A DNA stretch of 64,000 nt, from the NCBI RefSeq assembly GCF_964199755.1, contig NC_133898.1:33607985-33671984 (forward strand), read 5' to 3'. Source of the DNA: Larus michahellis. Its lineage: Eukaryota; Chordata; Aves; Charadriiformes; Laridae. Below are positions 46,301 through 57,007 of this stretch, piece by piece. Every line of letters starts with the position of its first letter. The stretch's first letter is position 1. Below the pieces are notes generated by a model. It made no database searches. It was not told where the DNA came from and saw only the letters and a list, made by a program, of their open reading frames with translations. The position numbers and the translations under genes were made by a program.

Positions 46301-49300
46301 GGTAAGCAGGAAATCCCTTCAGATTGAAGCAATTCTAATAAAATATTGCATTTGGATTAATTAAGAGAAACTTACGGAGAAGGCAGTTCCTCTTCTGTTT
46401 GTCTTTAAAATGGGTCTCTGCTTTCTCACTTTTTTTTTTTCCCCTTTCATTTTCTGGTGGGACTGGTTTAGTCTTCTCCAGGGTGAGGCTGACTAATGGA
46501 GAGATGGCCTTTACCCCATGTGGTTAGTTGAGTCTAAGCTCACCTAGGGGGATAAGAAGTAGACGCGTGACCTGTTAAACTGAAGTAAAAAGTACCCATA
46601 CTTTGGAGGCAAAAAGCCCCATGCTGTGTCTCCACTAGACTCTTAGATCAGGTTAGCTCAGGGATTCGGTGGAGATGCTCTCTCTCAAAGGCAAGGCATA
46701 TTGGCCAACGAAGTTTTTTTATTCCTACAAAGGAGGTTTTTCTTCCCCATTTCCATGGGAATGTTTTCATCGCACATATCCTCAATGTAATTGAAGTTGT
46801 ACCTTAGAGATTCTCCTGATAATAAAAGGAAAAGCTTCCGATGAAATAACATATTGAGTTATAGAAATGGCACCTTTGTAAGGTAACATACACTGAGCAC
46901 AAACCCCTTTCAGCAAACTAGTCAAACTATTTTTAAAAGCTGTTTATCATCTATTTCATCAAATGCCTCAGTAAAATGGATTAAACTGCTGATGGGTTTC
47001 ACACTGTCAATGGCAATCAATATGTCACTCTTAAATAGAGCAATACGTGGTTTACAGATGGATGGGTTTCTTTTTAAAATGTATATATTAAGAAACAAGT
47101 GTGGAGTTAATCTTTCAACAAGGAGACTAGAAATAAATGACATCTAATCATAATAAGAGAGCTCTGTGTGTTTACATACAGTATCATACAGCAAAAAGGA
47201 AAAATTCATTTGTTATTTAATTCCAAATCAGGTTTTGTTTTCATTGTTTTACTTTTCTTACCTCTGAGTATGAGCCAGCTTTTCTTAATTATTTAAATGA
47301 CTTTTTGTCTTATTTAAGTCATAATAATTTTTATTTCAGTCATGATTAACATTCTTATTGTCTGTATAATCATTCAGCGCCTTAGTCATTCAGCTGTTCC
47401 AGCTGCTGTTTCTGAATTCACAATTTCCTCCACAAAGCAAGCTCTTGCCGAGCATTTAGGTGCCAGCCTTGCAGCTAAGCACAGGATACCACCCTTCACC
47501 TATGTTTCAAAAGTGAGAGAGAGGTAACAAGAGGACAAGGAGACTGTGTTTCTTGAGTTCATGGAGCTATCCTCAACACCCGACCACCCAATGCTGCTGA
47601 GAAATGACAAAGGTCAAAGCCACGTACTCCATTCCAGAGGAGAGAGATTTCCTGAACATGAGCTTGTAGTTGGTATTTCCTTTCAAGACCATTCCGCCTC
47701 TGTGGCTTTGGAAAAGGAAGGGTTGGGGAAAAGACATTAAGGAATGGAACTTCTGTCCTCCATCTGTGACTAAATCACTTTTCAAAATGATTCCTTGGAA
47801 ATTAATTTGAATTTCAATTTTGATTTTTCTAGCTGGTGGAAAGACATCCTTGCTTGACGTGATAACCTGCCGGGATCACGGAGGAAAAATCAAGTCTGGT
47901 CAAATCTTGATCAATAACAAACCCAGCACTCCCCAGCTTGTTAAGAAATGCATAGCACATGTGCGGCAGGATGACCAACTGCTCCCCCACCTGACTGTCA
48001 GAGAAACACTATTGTTCGTTGCCAAACTGCGCCTTCCAAAGTTTTTTTCAGACTCGCAAAGGAAAAAAAGGGTAATTAAGCTGTTGGAAAAAAATAAAGT
48101 TGTCAAAAATGTGTCTGACAGGAATTATCCAAGAGATCCTGTGTGTTTGGAGTCAGAACAGCTAATCTGGCATTTTTTTATGTAGATTATGAATTATAAA
48201 CCTTTTTCTTCTTTCAAGATAGAAACCAGCAATTGTTCCAAAGCTCATAAAAAAATGACAATCTAGAGAAAGCATTAGAGAGGCTGAAAGAAGAACTAAA
48301 TTGCTGATCGCTGAGCCTTTTTTAATGTTATCTCTAAAATCAAGATTTGTTTTCAAGTCTGTCTTGATCAGATGGCACTGGAACATCCAGATGAATTTTA
48401 ACCACATTAATCGTATTTTCAGCTTTATCTATACACAAATGTGCAAGTAAACTCTTGCTTTATCTCTTTTACCCTTCGGATCCCCCCAGGTAGAAGATGT
48501 TATAGCAGAACTACGCTTGCGTCAGTGTGCAAACACAAGGGTAGGGAACGAATACCTCCGCGGCGTTTCGGGAGGCGAGAGACGGAGAGTGAGCATCGGT
48601 GTGCAGCTGCTCTGGAACCCGGGTGAGCAAAACCCTGACACCTTCCTTGTGCCCACCACAGAGCACTGGGGGAAATGGGGCAGTAAATGAAGACAGGAGC
48701 TTTCAGGGAAGAGTCATACACACAGCTGCCCCCGGGGCAGCTTGAGGAGTTCATACTCGGGACACTTAACAGGTCTTGCATCACTCTCTGCCAGAGCTTA
48801 CCCAGCAAAGTTAGACACAGTGACTGGGTGCTGCTCTGTTTGCTTAAATTGAAATCAGTGCTGATCACAGATAATAATGTAATTATTACAGTAATAATTC
48901 TGTAAATGGAGCGGTTCAGGAGCCAGGCCACTTTTGCGTCTGTCACCTTTGCCAATGGAGCAGCAGTAACAGAGCCAGGCAGAGCCCCTCGGTAACCTTC
49001 ACCCACCGCTGTCTAAAACCACCATCACACAGACTACTGAAAGTTGCCTGAAGTCACCCTCCAGCAGTGCTCTGGTTTGTGCATATCAGTATGAGGTTTG
49101 CTTTTTATCTGACCACATGCCACAAGTTACTTTTGGAAGGCTGTTGGCCTATAACAACATCTGGATTGTTTTTCTTTCCTCCAATTTACACGTACAATGT
49201 TAACAGGGAAGGTCATTTTCTTGGCTGCATAGTCAGTCATTGTGGTCTTGTGCAACTCACTGATGTGGCTGGCTCATGCCGCAGGTGAACTAGAAATTTC

Positions 49301-52300
49301 CATCATCTTCAGCAGAAGAAAAACATGAGGCAGTTGATTTTGCAGGATTGAATACCCTATCTGCTTTTATGTATACCAAAGGTACTCCTAATCTTAGCTC
49401 AGCAGAATTCTTTTTTTTGTAAAAGTGATGTTCAGGAATAGATATACTGGTACTGAAGTAAAAAAATAGTTAGTTCTAGGAAAAAGTAAGTAAAGTCTTC
49501 TTTACATTTCAAACGTGTGTTATACCCCTCAGCACAGAAACCATGTCTGTGTACAGACATTGCCTTGCACTGATTGAGGCCATTAAGTTCTATAACACCA
49601 CAAACACTACAAAAATAATAAAACACTTTCAAGTTTGTAACAATCAATTGCAAAGCAAACAAACAAAAAATCCACACATATGCATATCTTGATGTATATG
49701 TGCAAATAGGTGCAAAACAGAGCACAGGTTGGGAGGAGGAGGAACTATCTAAATTAATACTGTTTATTTACACATGAATAATGCAAGAGGTTTAAATATC
49801 TAGCATTTAGGTTAAAATATTTCAGTAGGCAGGACACAAAACTAGTACTATTGTATTAATTAATGTTCACATACCTGATATTTGTACAGGCAGTGCAAAA
49901 CTGCAGAGAATGTAAATTTAATAAGGAACCTAAATCTGCATCCCAATGAAAAAAAAAAAAAAAAATCTTGTTTCCAGTGGGAGCAAGATAAGATTTAAAA
50001 GAATTGTTCTTGGTTGTCATGTTCAGTAAGATAGGGGAACAAATTTCCATTGCTGAATATTATGTGATGCTGGTATGAAATATACTTTGGACTTGAAAAA
50101 AAAAGGAATATATCAGTGAGATTTCATGCACTAGCACCATTTCACTTAGAACATATTTTCCAAATCAAACATGCTGCTTTCCACAGCTAAACTTATTGTC
50201 TTTGGCAGGAATACTCATACTTGATGAGCCCACATCTGGACTGGACAGTTTTACTGCGCATAACCTTGTGATAACGTTATCCAGACTGGCCAGAGGAAAC
50301 AGATTAGTTCTTCTTTCACTTCATCAGCCCCGCTCAGATATCTTCCAACTGTTTGATTTAGTTCTTCTGATGACTTCTGGAGTCACTGTCTATTCTGGAA
50401 CAGCTAGAGACATGGTCCAGTATTTCACAGAACTCGGCTATCCCTGCCCAAGGTACAGCAATCCTGCAGATTTCTATGGTTAGTATCAAGCACTGTCATA
50501 AAAAAAGGTTACTGGAAATCATTCGCTTTCGTAAGCGTACCAGCTAACGTTGGTTTTTATTGACCATAACTGTTTTAGAAATGCCTTATAACTGACTCAA
50601 ATCAATACTGTTCAGGTTTTAATAAGATCCTGTTTTGTCAGACAGGAAATGTAACAAAACCAAGAGGTATGGACAAAAGAAATTTTAAATCATCTTACTT
50701 CTAACCCTGCCAGGTGTAGCGACTCTTCCACATGTTTAGCACACTTATTCCCATGTTTTAGCTGGTTGAAACTTTTACCCTCACTGACAAAGACATGGGT
50801 GACCTCATCAATTGCTTTCTGTAGCCAGTTGGCTGACTTCTGAATCAAGAAATGTGGGAAACTAGTTTCCTAGTGTGAGGAATAATACATACCTGGAACG
50901 GTGCATGGGAGTGAGGAGTGCTGCCCAACAGAGGACATGGGAAGGGAGAAAAACCAAACTCAAAACAGCAATCCTTTTATTCTTCCTCTCAAAGAAATTT
51001 AACTACGTGGTTTCAAATCCATTGCTCTTCTGTTTTTGCAACATGCAAAGGGAATCTGGCCCCATTAATCTAATGGCAGTAGTCTCTTACCACAGAGGTT
51101 GGTTCAGTTCCAGCCCTTCGGTCTTTGCACTCAAGTTGGCTGGGAAACCTTGTACAGACATCAACCTCAGTGCTCTGGAGTAACCTCTTCGGCTGTGCCT
51201 ATGTGGCAGGTGGTGTCAGCTTGTATCAGCTGTGCAGAGATAAACAGAAGTTAACCTCAATGTCAAGCCCTGCAAAAAGACCTTTGCCACCACCACGGTT
51301 CGGAGCAGTCCTTCTCAGCCAAGCGCAACCTCAAGGAAGGCTTGCAGCACCCCCGTATGGGAATGGAGAATATGAGGCAGTCCTGGGGAAAACTTGTAAC
51401 TACAGCCTGTGGTTACAGAGACATGGATGCAGGGAGAGATGAGAAAGGGAGAGGTGAGAGAGAGATGAAGATCATTTAGCGGTGTGCACAGAGTCAGTAC
51501 CCATAGGAAGAGAAGAGAAATAGGGGCAGCAGGAAGGTAGAAATAGGACAGGATGGTAGAGGATGCCACAGCAAGAAGGAGCGCCTGACAGAAACGCACA
51601 AATGCTGGCTGTGTGTCAGATAGAGAAACAGGAGACCACGGCAGAAGGGAAAAGGCAGGGCAGGTTGCAACTCATTTCTGATGAGCTCCCGCTGAAGAGC
51701 GGCTGAACAGAGATGATCAGCCCAGTGTAAGGAGTTACGAAATGTGCAGCAATAGTTGTCTCAGAAAGCATCTGCAAAACATCGGGTATTGTCACTCTAC
51801 ACTAGCAGCGTTGGAATATACCAGTAAAAGTTTTAGATTTAAAAAAATAGTTTTGTTAAATAAAAAAATAGTGCTAAGTCAACTATTGTTGCTGCTACTG
51901 CGTTGTCCTTGGATAATATTCTTCTTGGACTTTCTCAGTATCAGGTAAAGTTTATTGCACCTCTGTAAGATACAAAAAAAAGATAACTATCATTTTGCAG
52001 ATGGAGAAAAACACACGTGATTTAAGTCAAGGTCACATAACAGATTGTAAATGCCTGCAAGCCAGGAAGGAAATTCAAACTGTTTATTCTCAGCACCCCT
52101 CTCAAGCCACTATTAAATTTAGAAAAATCTGAAGTACTAGTTTACAATATTACAATAATCAATTAGGAAATCTCTCAGTGATTCATTGTATGACCAGATA
52201 AGAAACATCTCCCAAGACAAAATATACATTCACAATCTGTTCTTCTCTAATTACCTAAAGTAACTGATAAAGTTTTAAGCATTGTAGCTTAATGCACGCA

Positions 52301-55300
52301 CACAGGTCGTACTGTTTGTTCATGATGAAATCTCTGATTCTAAACACATCATAAAGTCATCACACCTGTAGCATATGGACTCATGTCAAATAATGTCTTG
52401 CAGTTGATTTGACTAGCATCGATAAACAGACCACAGAAAAGGAGATAGAAAGCCGAAAAAGAGCAAATACTCTTGCCAACTTGTTCCTAGAAAAAGTCAA
52501 AGATTTTGATGATTTCTTATGGAAAGTTACTGAAGACGACGATGTTGCAACCACATTCAGCAAGCAAAGGTAAAAAAGAAGTGTGTCATACAGCAGATCT
52601 GGAATAACAGCTACAGCCTGTGCTCATTTCAATTTATTTTTTTTTCCTCTTTTCTTTTGGGCAGGTCTCATTTAGATTCAGAAGAGGCTATTGACATGCC
52701 TCACCATTCAAGTGATCAGTTACCAGGAGTCTTAAAGCAGTTCACTATATTATTAAGGTAACTTATCTCCAGACTAAACAGTTATCTACTGTGCCCATTT
52801 GTATTTTAGAGCATAAGAGAGAAGCACAAAATAAGAATTGTTTGCATGCTGAAAGTGCCCAGCTCGCTTTAGGCCTGAGCGTGCCGTAGTGCAGAGGTGT
52901 TGCTCTACCGGCTCACCCCAGCCCCCTGAGCAGGGCAGCAGCCAGATGTCAGGACGGCCCCCTCTTTCTGCCCCAGGGCTCCTTCCAGACACACTCACCT
53001 CCAGCTCACATTGCTGGGAACCCGGGGCTTTAAGGAACAGCAGGAGCCTCCAGGCTCAGGAAAGTTTGTCCCAGTTTTGGGTACTGCTATCCTGGTCTCC
53101 ATGCCAAAGCCTGGTGACTCAACCCTCAGCAAGCCCAGGCAGCCTCATGGTAGGCTCAAGGCATCGCCATCATCACACACTGCCATCATGCTTCAGATCT
53201 GAAGCCAGGAGGCTTCACTGATTACAGCCAGCATTGATGGGTATTGTAGCTGGGTCTCACGCTTGCGTACTCAAAAGAAACATGATCAACTGGTTTAATA
53301 CATGTAGAACATCACTACCAGTATCAGCTGTTGTTAGCCTACACTACAGGTCCTTAACAGAGAGACTTCTATAACTGAATTAATTGCTTCTGTGTCTCCA
53401 AAATCAGAGCATCCCACCCCCCATCGCCTTCCTTCAAGATTTCAGCATTTCAGAGCTGAAATACTAGGCAGCTACAGAAGCACAATAGCTTTGATCAGGT
53501 AGAAACCTTTACAGAAACAGACAGCCCAACTCCCATCCTACTCCAAGTCAGCAAGTTCCACGAATTTAATTTAGCAGAGCATTTGGGGCAATGTATCTGA
53601 ATGTAAGCGGCATTAGTAAGTACTATACCTTACAGTCAATGTTGCTGTTTTCCTAGTCGTCAAGTCTCCAATGACTTCAGAGATCTTTCAACGCTATTAA
53701 TCCATGGATTTGAGGCCCTTCTCATGTCATTATTAATTGGATTTTTGTACTATGGCCATGACAAAACCAGACTCTCTATTCGTGACACAACAGCACTGTT
53801 GTACATGATAGGTGCACTAATCCCATTCACAGTGATTTTGGATGTTATTGCCAAATGTAAGTGTCAGTTTTCTTGTAAATGTTATAAGCAATCAAAATCA
53901 GAAAATTCCTAAATCAGTGAAAAAATTATACTTACTAATGCAACCCTAGGATGAAACCAACCTGTTTGTTCCTATCCTGCAGGTCATTCGGAAAGAGCTA
54001 TGCTTTATCATGACTTGGAAGATGGCATGTACTCTGTTAGCCCATACTTCTTTGCTAAGGTAATCGGTTTTGTTGCCAGGAAATACAAACAGCTGGCTTT
54101 AACTTTAAAAAACACAAACAAACCAAAGCCTTGTTCATATAAATAAGCACATTCACATCAGACTTTGTTCTCTTCTGTCTGCCAGCTAAGGCTATCATTC
54201 CTGCTTTGTTGGCATTAATGGATTAAACCTCCCACTACTTTAGATATGTTGCCATAAGTCATGGCTGAGATCCCACACAGAAAAGCCAAAGAAGAATCTT
54301 TCACTGGGTTGTTTGGCCAAAATCTGAGAAATCTCAAACTCAAATTTGAGGGTTGAGGCAGTTTTACATACCTGCATACTCCATTCACTGAAGCATCTTT
54401 GAAAGTTTGATTACACGTCTTGATCTGTAGAACAAAATATTCATATTAAATGCTAAAACAAAGGTAAACCAGAAACGACAAAACACTAACTGTGGTATTT
54501 CCAGTAGTTGTTTGCACCTGGACTGGTCAGAGACAAACAGCTGTGTTGAGGGCATAAAAAGCCAGAAATAAATAAAATAAATTTAGAACTTTTTAAAAAA
54601 TGACATTTTCTTTTCCACAAGGGTTTAGAATAATCCCTTCTTTGTGATGTTGCCACTGTTAGATGAGTTCTGCCTGCCATGGCATCTGTAATTTAGGTTT
54701 CCATTTCTGCACAAGATTTTAAATGCTTATTAGTGGTTGCCAGAGAAAAATATTCTTTGCATTGTGTCACAAAGATTGCACATTATTCATAGAGAAATCG
54801 ATGTAATTTGTTACAACCTTAGTATTAGAGGATAGTAACAACCCTCTTTGGAAAAAATAATCATAATACTCTCTATACATATCTTTAGGTATTTGAGAAA
54901 ATCCTAAGCATGTTTTTGTTTTACAATGAGTTAAAGAGTTACTAACTGGAATGCCTTTGGGACAAAATGGGGAAGTGACCAACAGCTAAATTTGTCTCAA
55001 ATTTGATCTCACATGAGGTTCAACCAAATTTGGACAAGACATAAGAGTTTCCATGAGTCAGTAACAGTATTGCTGTTATCAAGCACACCCGTTCTCAGGG
55101 AGAGTGTCTTAAACTCTTAGAAGCTGCCAAAACTGTAACAAAACAAGACATCTAATCTGTAACAAGAATTGTCTCAATTTAACAATTAGCTACAGGAATT
55201 GTCACAACTGGAGAAAAAATTAGTGTGGATTTCAACTTCTGTTGTGGATTGCTTTTGCACGTCACTGACAACACCTAACAGGGAGATGATTACATTCTAA

Positions 55301-57007
55301 GGGAGTATTTCCTATAGTTTTTATAAATAGTCCATAAGTACATTAAGGTACATCTCAGACGGGCTTGTAATTATCATTCAACTTATTTTTTTTTCTGTTT
55401 TTTTTTTTTTTTCCATTTTTTCTTCCTGAGCAGATTTTGGGGGAGCTCCCAGAACACTGCGCTTTTGTTATAATTTATGGGGTTCCCATCTACTGGCTGG
55501 CAAACCTCATTCCTGAGCCAGAACATTTCCTGCTGAACTTCTTCTCCGTGTGGCTGGCTGTATATAGCGCCCGCGCGATGGCACTTTGGGTGGCAGCGCT
55601 GCTGCCGACGTTACAGCTCTCAGCCTTCTTCAGCAATGTCCTTTTCACATCGTTCTACCTGAGCGGTGGTTTTGTGATAAGCTTGGAAAACCTCTGGACC
55701 GGTAAGCCAAAACTCCCACCGTCCCTCTAAACTGAAACATCGGTGGTTTTCATCAGTGACTGGTTGTTGTGAGGCCAAGTGAATCCTGTGCAGGAAAACT
55801 CGGCTTTATTCCTACCTTTGCAGTTATCTTCTTGGGTGGTGACGGTGGAATCAGAGCATTCGTTTTACATCAGTTTCTCCATCTGAAAATGAAATAACGA
55901 TAAGTTTTGTCAAAAAAGCACTAGTGAAAGGCTCGATTCTTACATGGTTGCTAAATTTTTCAATAAAAAGAATCATATCCAGTAGATGAAGACTGAGCTC
56001 CAGCGAGACTTAGTTGACAGTGGGAGTTTGATGGATGTGCGTATTAGCTCTTTCCTAATTTCCTATCTCCATGTAACGATGTAAAATATATCTGCCATTT
56101 TGTCCAATAATAAACTGCTATTTCAAGCCTCTCGTCAAGAAGTTCTACAAACCTGCTGTATTTAGAAGCAACACAGCAGTTTTTGAGGTCTCAAGTAAAT
56201 TTTGTGTATGTATATAAATTTCTTTCTGCCTTTTTTTTTTTCCAGTTCCATTTTGGTTTTCTAAAATCTCTTTTCTCCGATGGAATTTTCAAGGCATGAT
56301 GCAAATTCAGTTCACTGACCTTACATATGAAATGACTGTTGGAAATACTACATTTCAAATACCAGGGAAACTTGTAAGTCACTAAAAAATTCTTACAAAC
56401 ATTTGAAATCTAATTAGAATGCTATTAACATGCCCGTCATATTTAGCTAGATGTTGTAGGCTTCAAATTTGGCAAGCACTAAACCAATACGTGAAGTCGC
56501 GTGACACTGGGTACATTTTTAATTTGTCCCTACAGCAGTCACTCCTTTTATCCTTTTATTTTTAGTGGAAGAGGAAAAGAAAAGAAGGGGGGGAGGGGGA
56601 AGAAAAAAGGGCAACTGTTTTTCTACACGAGCCCCAGCTATGTGCTTGCCGAAATTGTTCAGAAGCTGAGCTGTGTTCGTCTGAAATACCACAGCCCCTA
56701 GATACAGCGTAGCTGTAACCAGCTACCAAACCACTCTGAAAGGGACATCCAGCTGGAACCAAAGGGAAAGGCAGCAGGGGCCAGGGGAGCTCACACATAG
56801 AACACACTTCACACATCCAGCAGGAAATTTTTGTGTCTGTTTCTAATTTTGCATTATCCGTGGTTACAGATCACTCACGCTCTGGACCTGGACTCCCATC
56901 CTCTCTACGTAAGCTATCTTGTCCTCGCTGCTATCATTTGCAGCTTCTTGCTTTTATACTACTTATCTCTGCGGTTCATCAAGCAGAAATCAAACCAAGA
57001 CTGGTAA
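43314..57007 (+). CDS. ABCG8: ABCG8 (sterolin-2) half-transporter, 13 coding exons, 681 aa
   Basis: Partner of ABCG5 in the apical sterol exporter. Exons: 43314-43385, 44736-44840, 45726-45882, 47833-48071, 48490-48622, 50209-50478, 52404-52569, 52665-52757, 53657-53856, 53983-54059, 55434-55701, 56246-56373, 56870-57007. Total 2046 nt in frame (human 673 aa). ATPase motifs: Walker A GSTAGGKT (109-116), signature VSGGE (217-221), Walker B ILILDE (237-242), switch His274. The membrane domain starts near residue 425. A glycosylation sequon lies at Asn627 and the C-terminus is [11 protein letters not shown], almost as in human. Human ABCG8 has a defective Walker A with Arg in place of Lys; here Lys115 and Thr116 are present. 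The exact end of exon 1 is uncertain. Confidence 0.95.
44736..44840 (+). CDS. ABCG8: ABCG8 coding exon 2
   Basis: Residues 25-59, with [20 protein letters not shown] and KELNYQ, close to human. Donor GTAAAA. Confidence 0.93.
45431..45541 (-). mobile_element. CR1 retroposon 3' end fragment in ABCG8 intron 2
   Basis: The stretch AGAATCATAGAACCATAGAA followed by GGTTGGAAGGGACC, then a CCAACC and CCATG tract, is the reverse complement of the 3' end of chicken-repeat-1 elements. The tandem 8-base ATTCTATG-type units mark the 3' terminus. About 110 bp remain, a typical 5'-truncated copy. It supports an avian source. Confidence 0.88.
45726..45882 (+). CDS. ABCG8: ABCG8 coding exon 3
   Basis: Residues 60-112, ending [16 protein letters not shown], the first half of Walker A. 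Donor GTAAGA. Confidence 0.94.
47833..48071 (+). CDS. ABCG8: ABCG8 coding exon 4 (Walker A)
   Basis: Residues 112-191. Starts [20 protein letters not shown], then the Q-loop region [20 protein letters not shown]. Donor GTAATT. Its 239 nt correspond to ABCG5 exons 3 and 4 fused. Confidence 0.94.
48490..48622 (+). CDS. ABCG8: ABCG8 coding exon 5 (ABC signature)
   Basis: Residues 192-236, [20 protein letters not shown] and [20 protein letters not shown]. 133 nt. Donor GTGAGC. Confidence 0.95.
50209..50478 (+). CDS. ABCG8: ABCG8 coding exon 6 (Walker B, H-loop)
   Basis: Residues 236-326: [30 protein letters not shown] and [11 protein letters not shown]. 270 nt, exactly the sum of ABCG5 exons 6 and 7. 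Donor GTTAGT. Confidence 0.95.
52404..52569 (+). CDS. ABCG8: ABCG8 coding exon 7
   Basis: Residues 326-381, [20 protein letters not shown] then [17 protein letters not shown], the linker helix. Donor GTAAAA. Confidence 0.93.
52665..52757 (+). CDS. ABCG8: ABCG8 coding exon 8
   Basis: Residues 381-412, variable acidic linker ending [12 protein letters not shown]. Only 95 bp of intron separates it from exon 7. Donor GTAACT. Confidence 0.92.
53657..53856 (+). CDS. ABCG8: ABCG8 coding exon 9
   Basis: Residues 412-479, [20 protein letters not shown] then two membrane helices ending [11 protein letters not shown]. Donor GTAAGT. Confidence 0.94.
53983..54059 (+). CDS. ABCG8: ABCG8 coding exon 10
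   Basis: Residues 479-504, [20 protein letters not shown] then PYFFAK. Donor GTAATC. Confidence 0.94.
55434..55701 (+). CDS. ABCG8: ABCG8 coding exon 11
   Basis: Residues 505-594, [20 protein letters not shown] through [13 protein letters not shown], several membrane helices. GC-rich third positions in part of the exon. Donor GTAAGC. Confidence 0.94.
56246..56373 (+). CDS. ABCG8: ABCG8 coding exon 12
   Basis: Residues 594-636, [20 protein letters not shown] and the sequon at Asn627. Acceptor preceded by a T tract. Donor GTAAGT. Confidence 0.93.
56870..57007 (+). CDS. ABCG8: ABCG8 coding exon 13 (stop codon)
   Basis: Residues 637-681, [20 protein letters not shown], last membrane helix, then [11 protein letters not shown] and TAA at 57005-57007. 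Confidence 0.94.
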   Translation: MTHALDLDSHPLYVSYLVLAAIICSFLLLYYLSLRFIKQKSNQDW

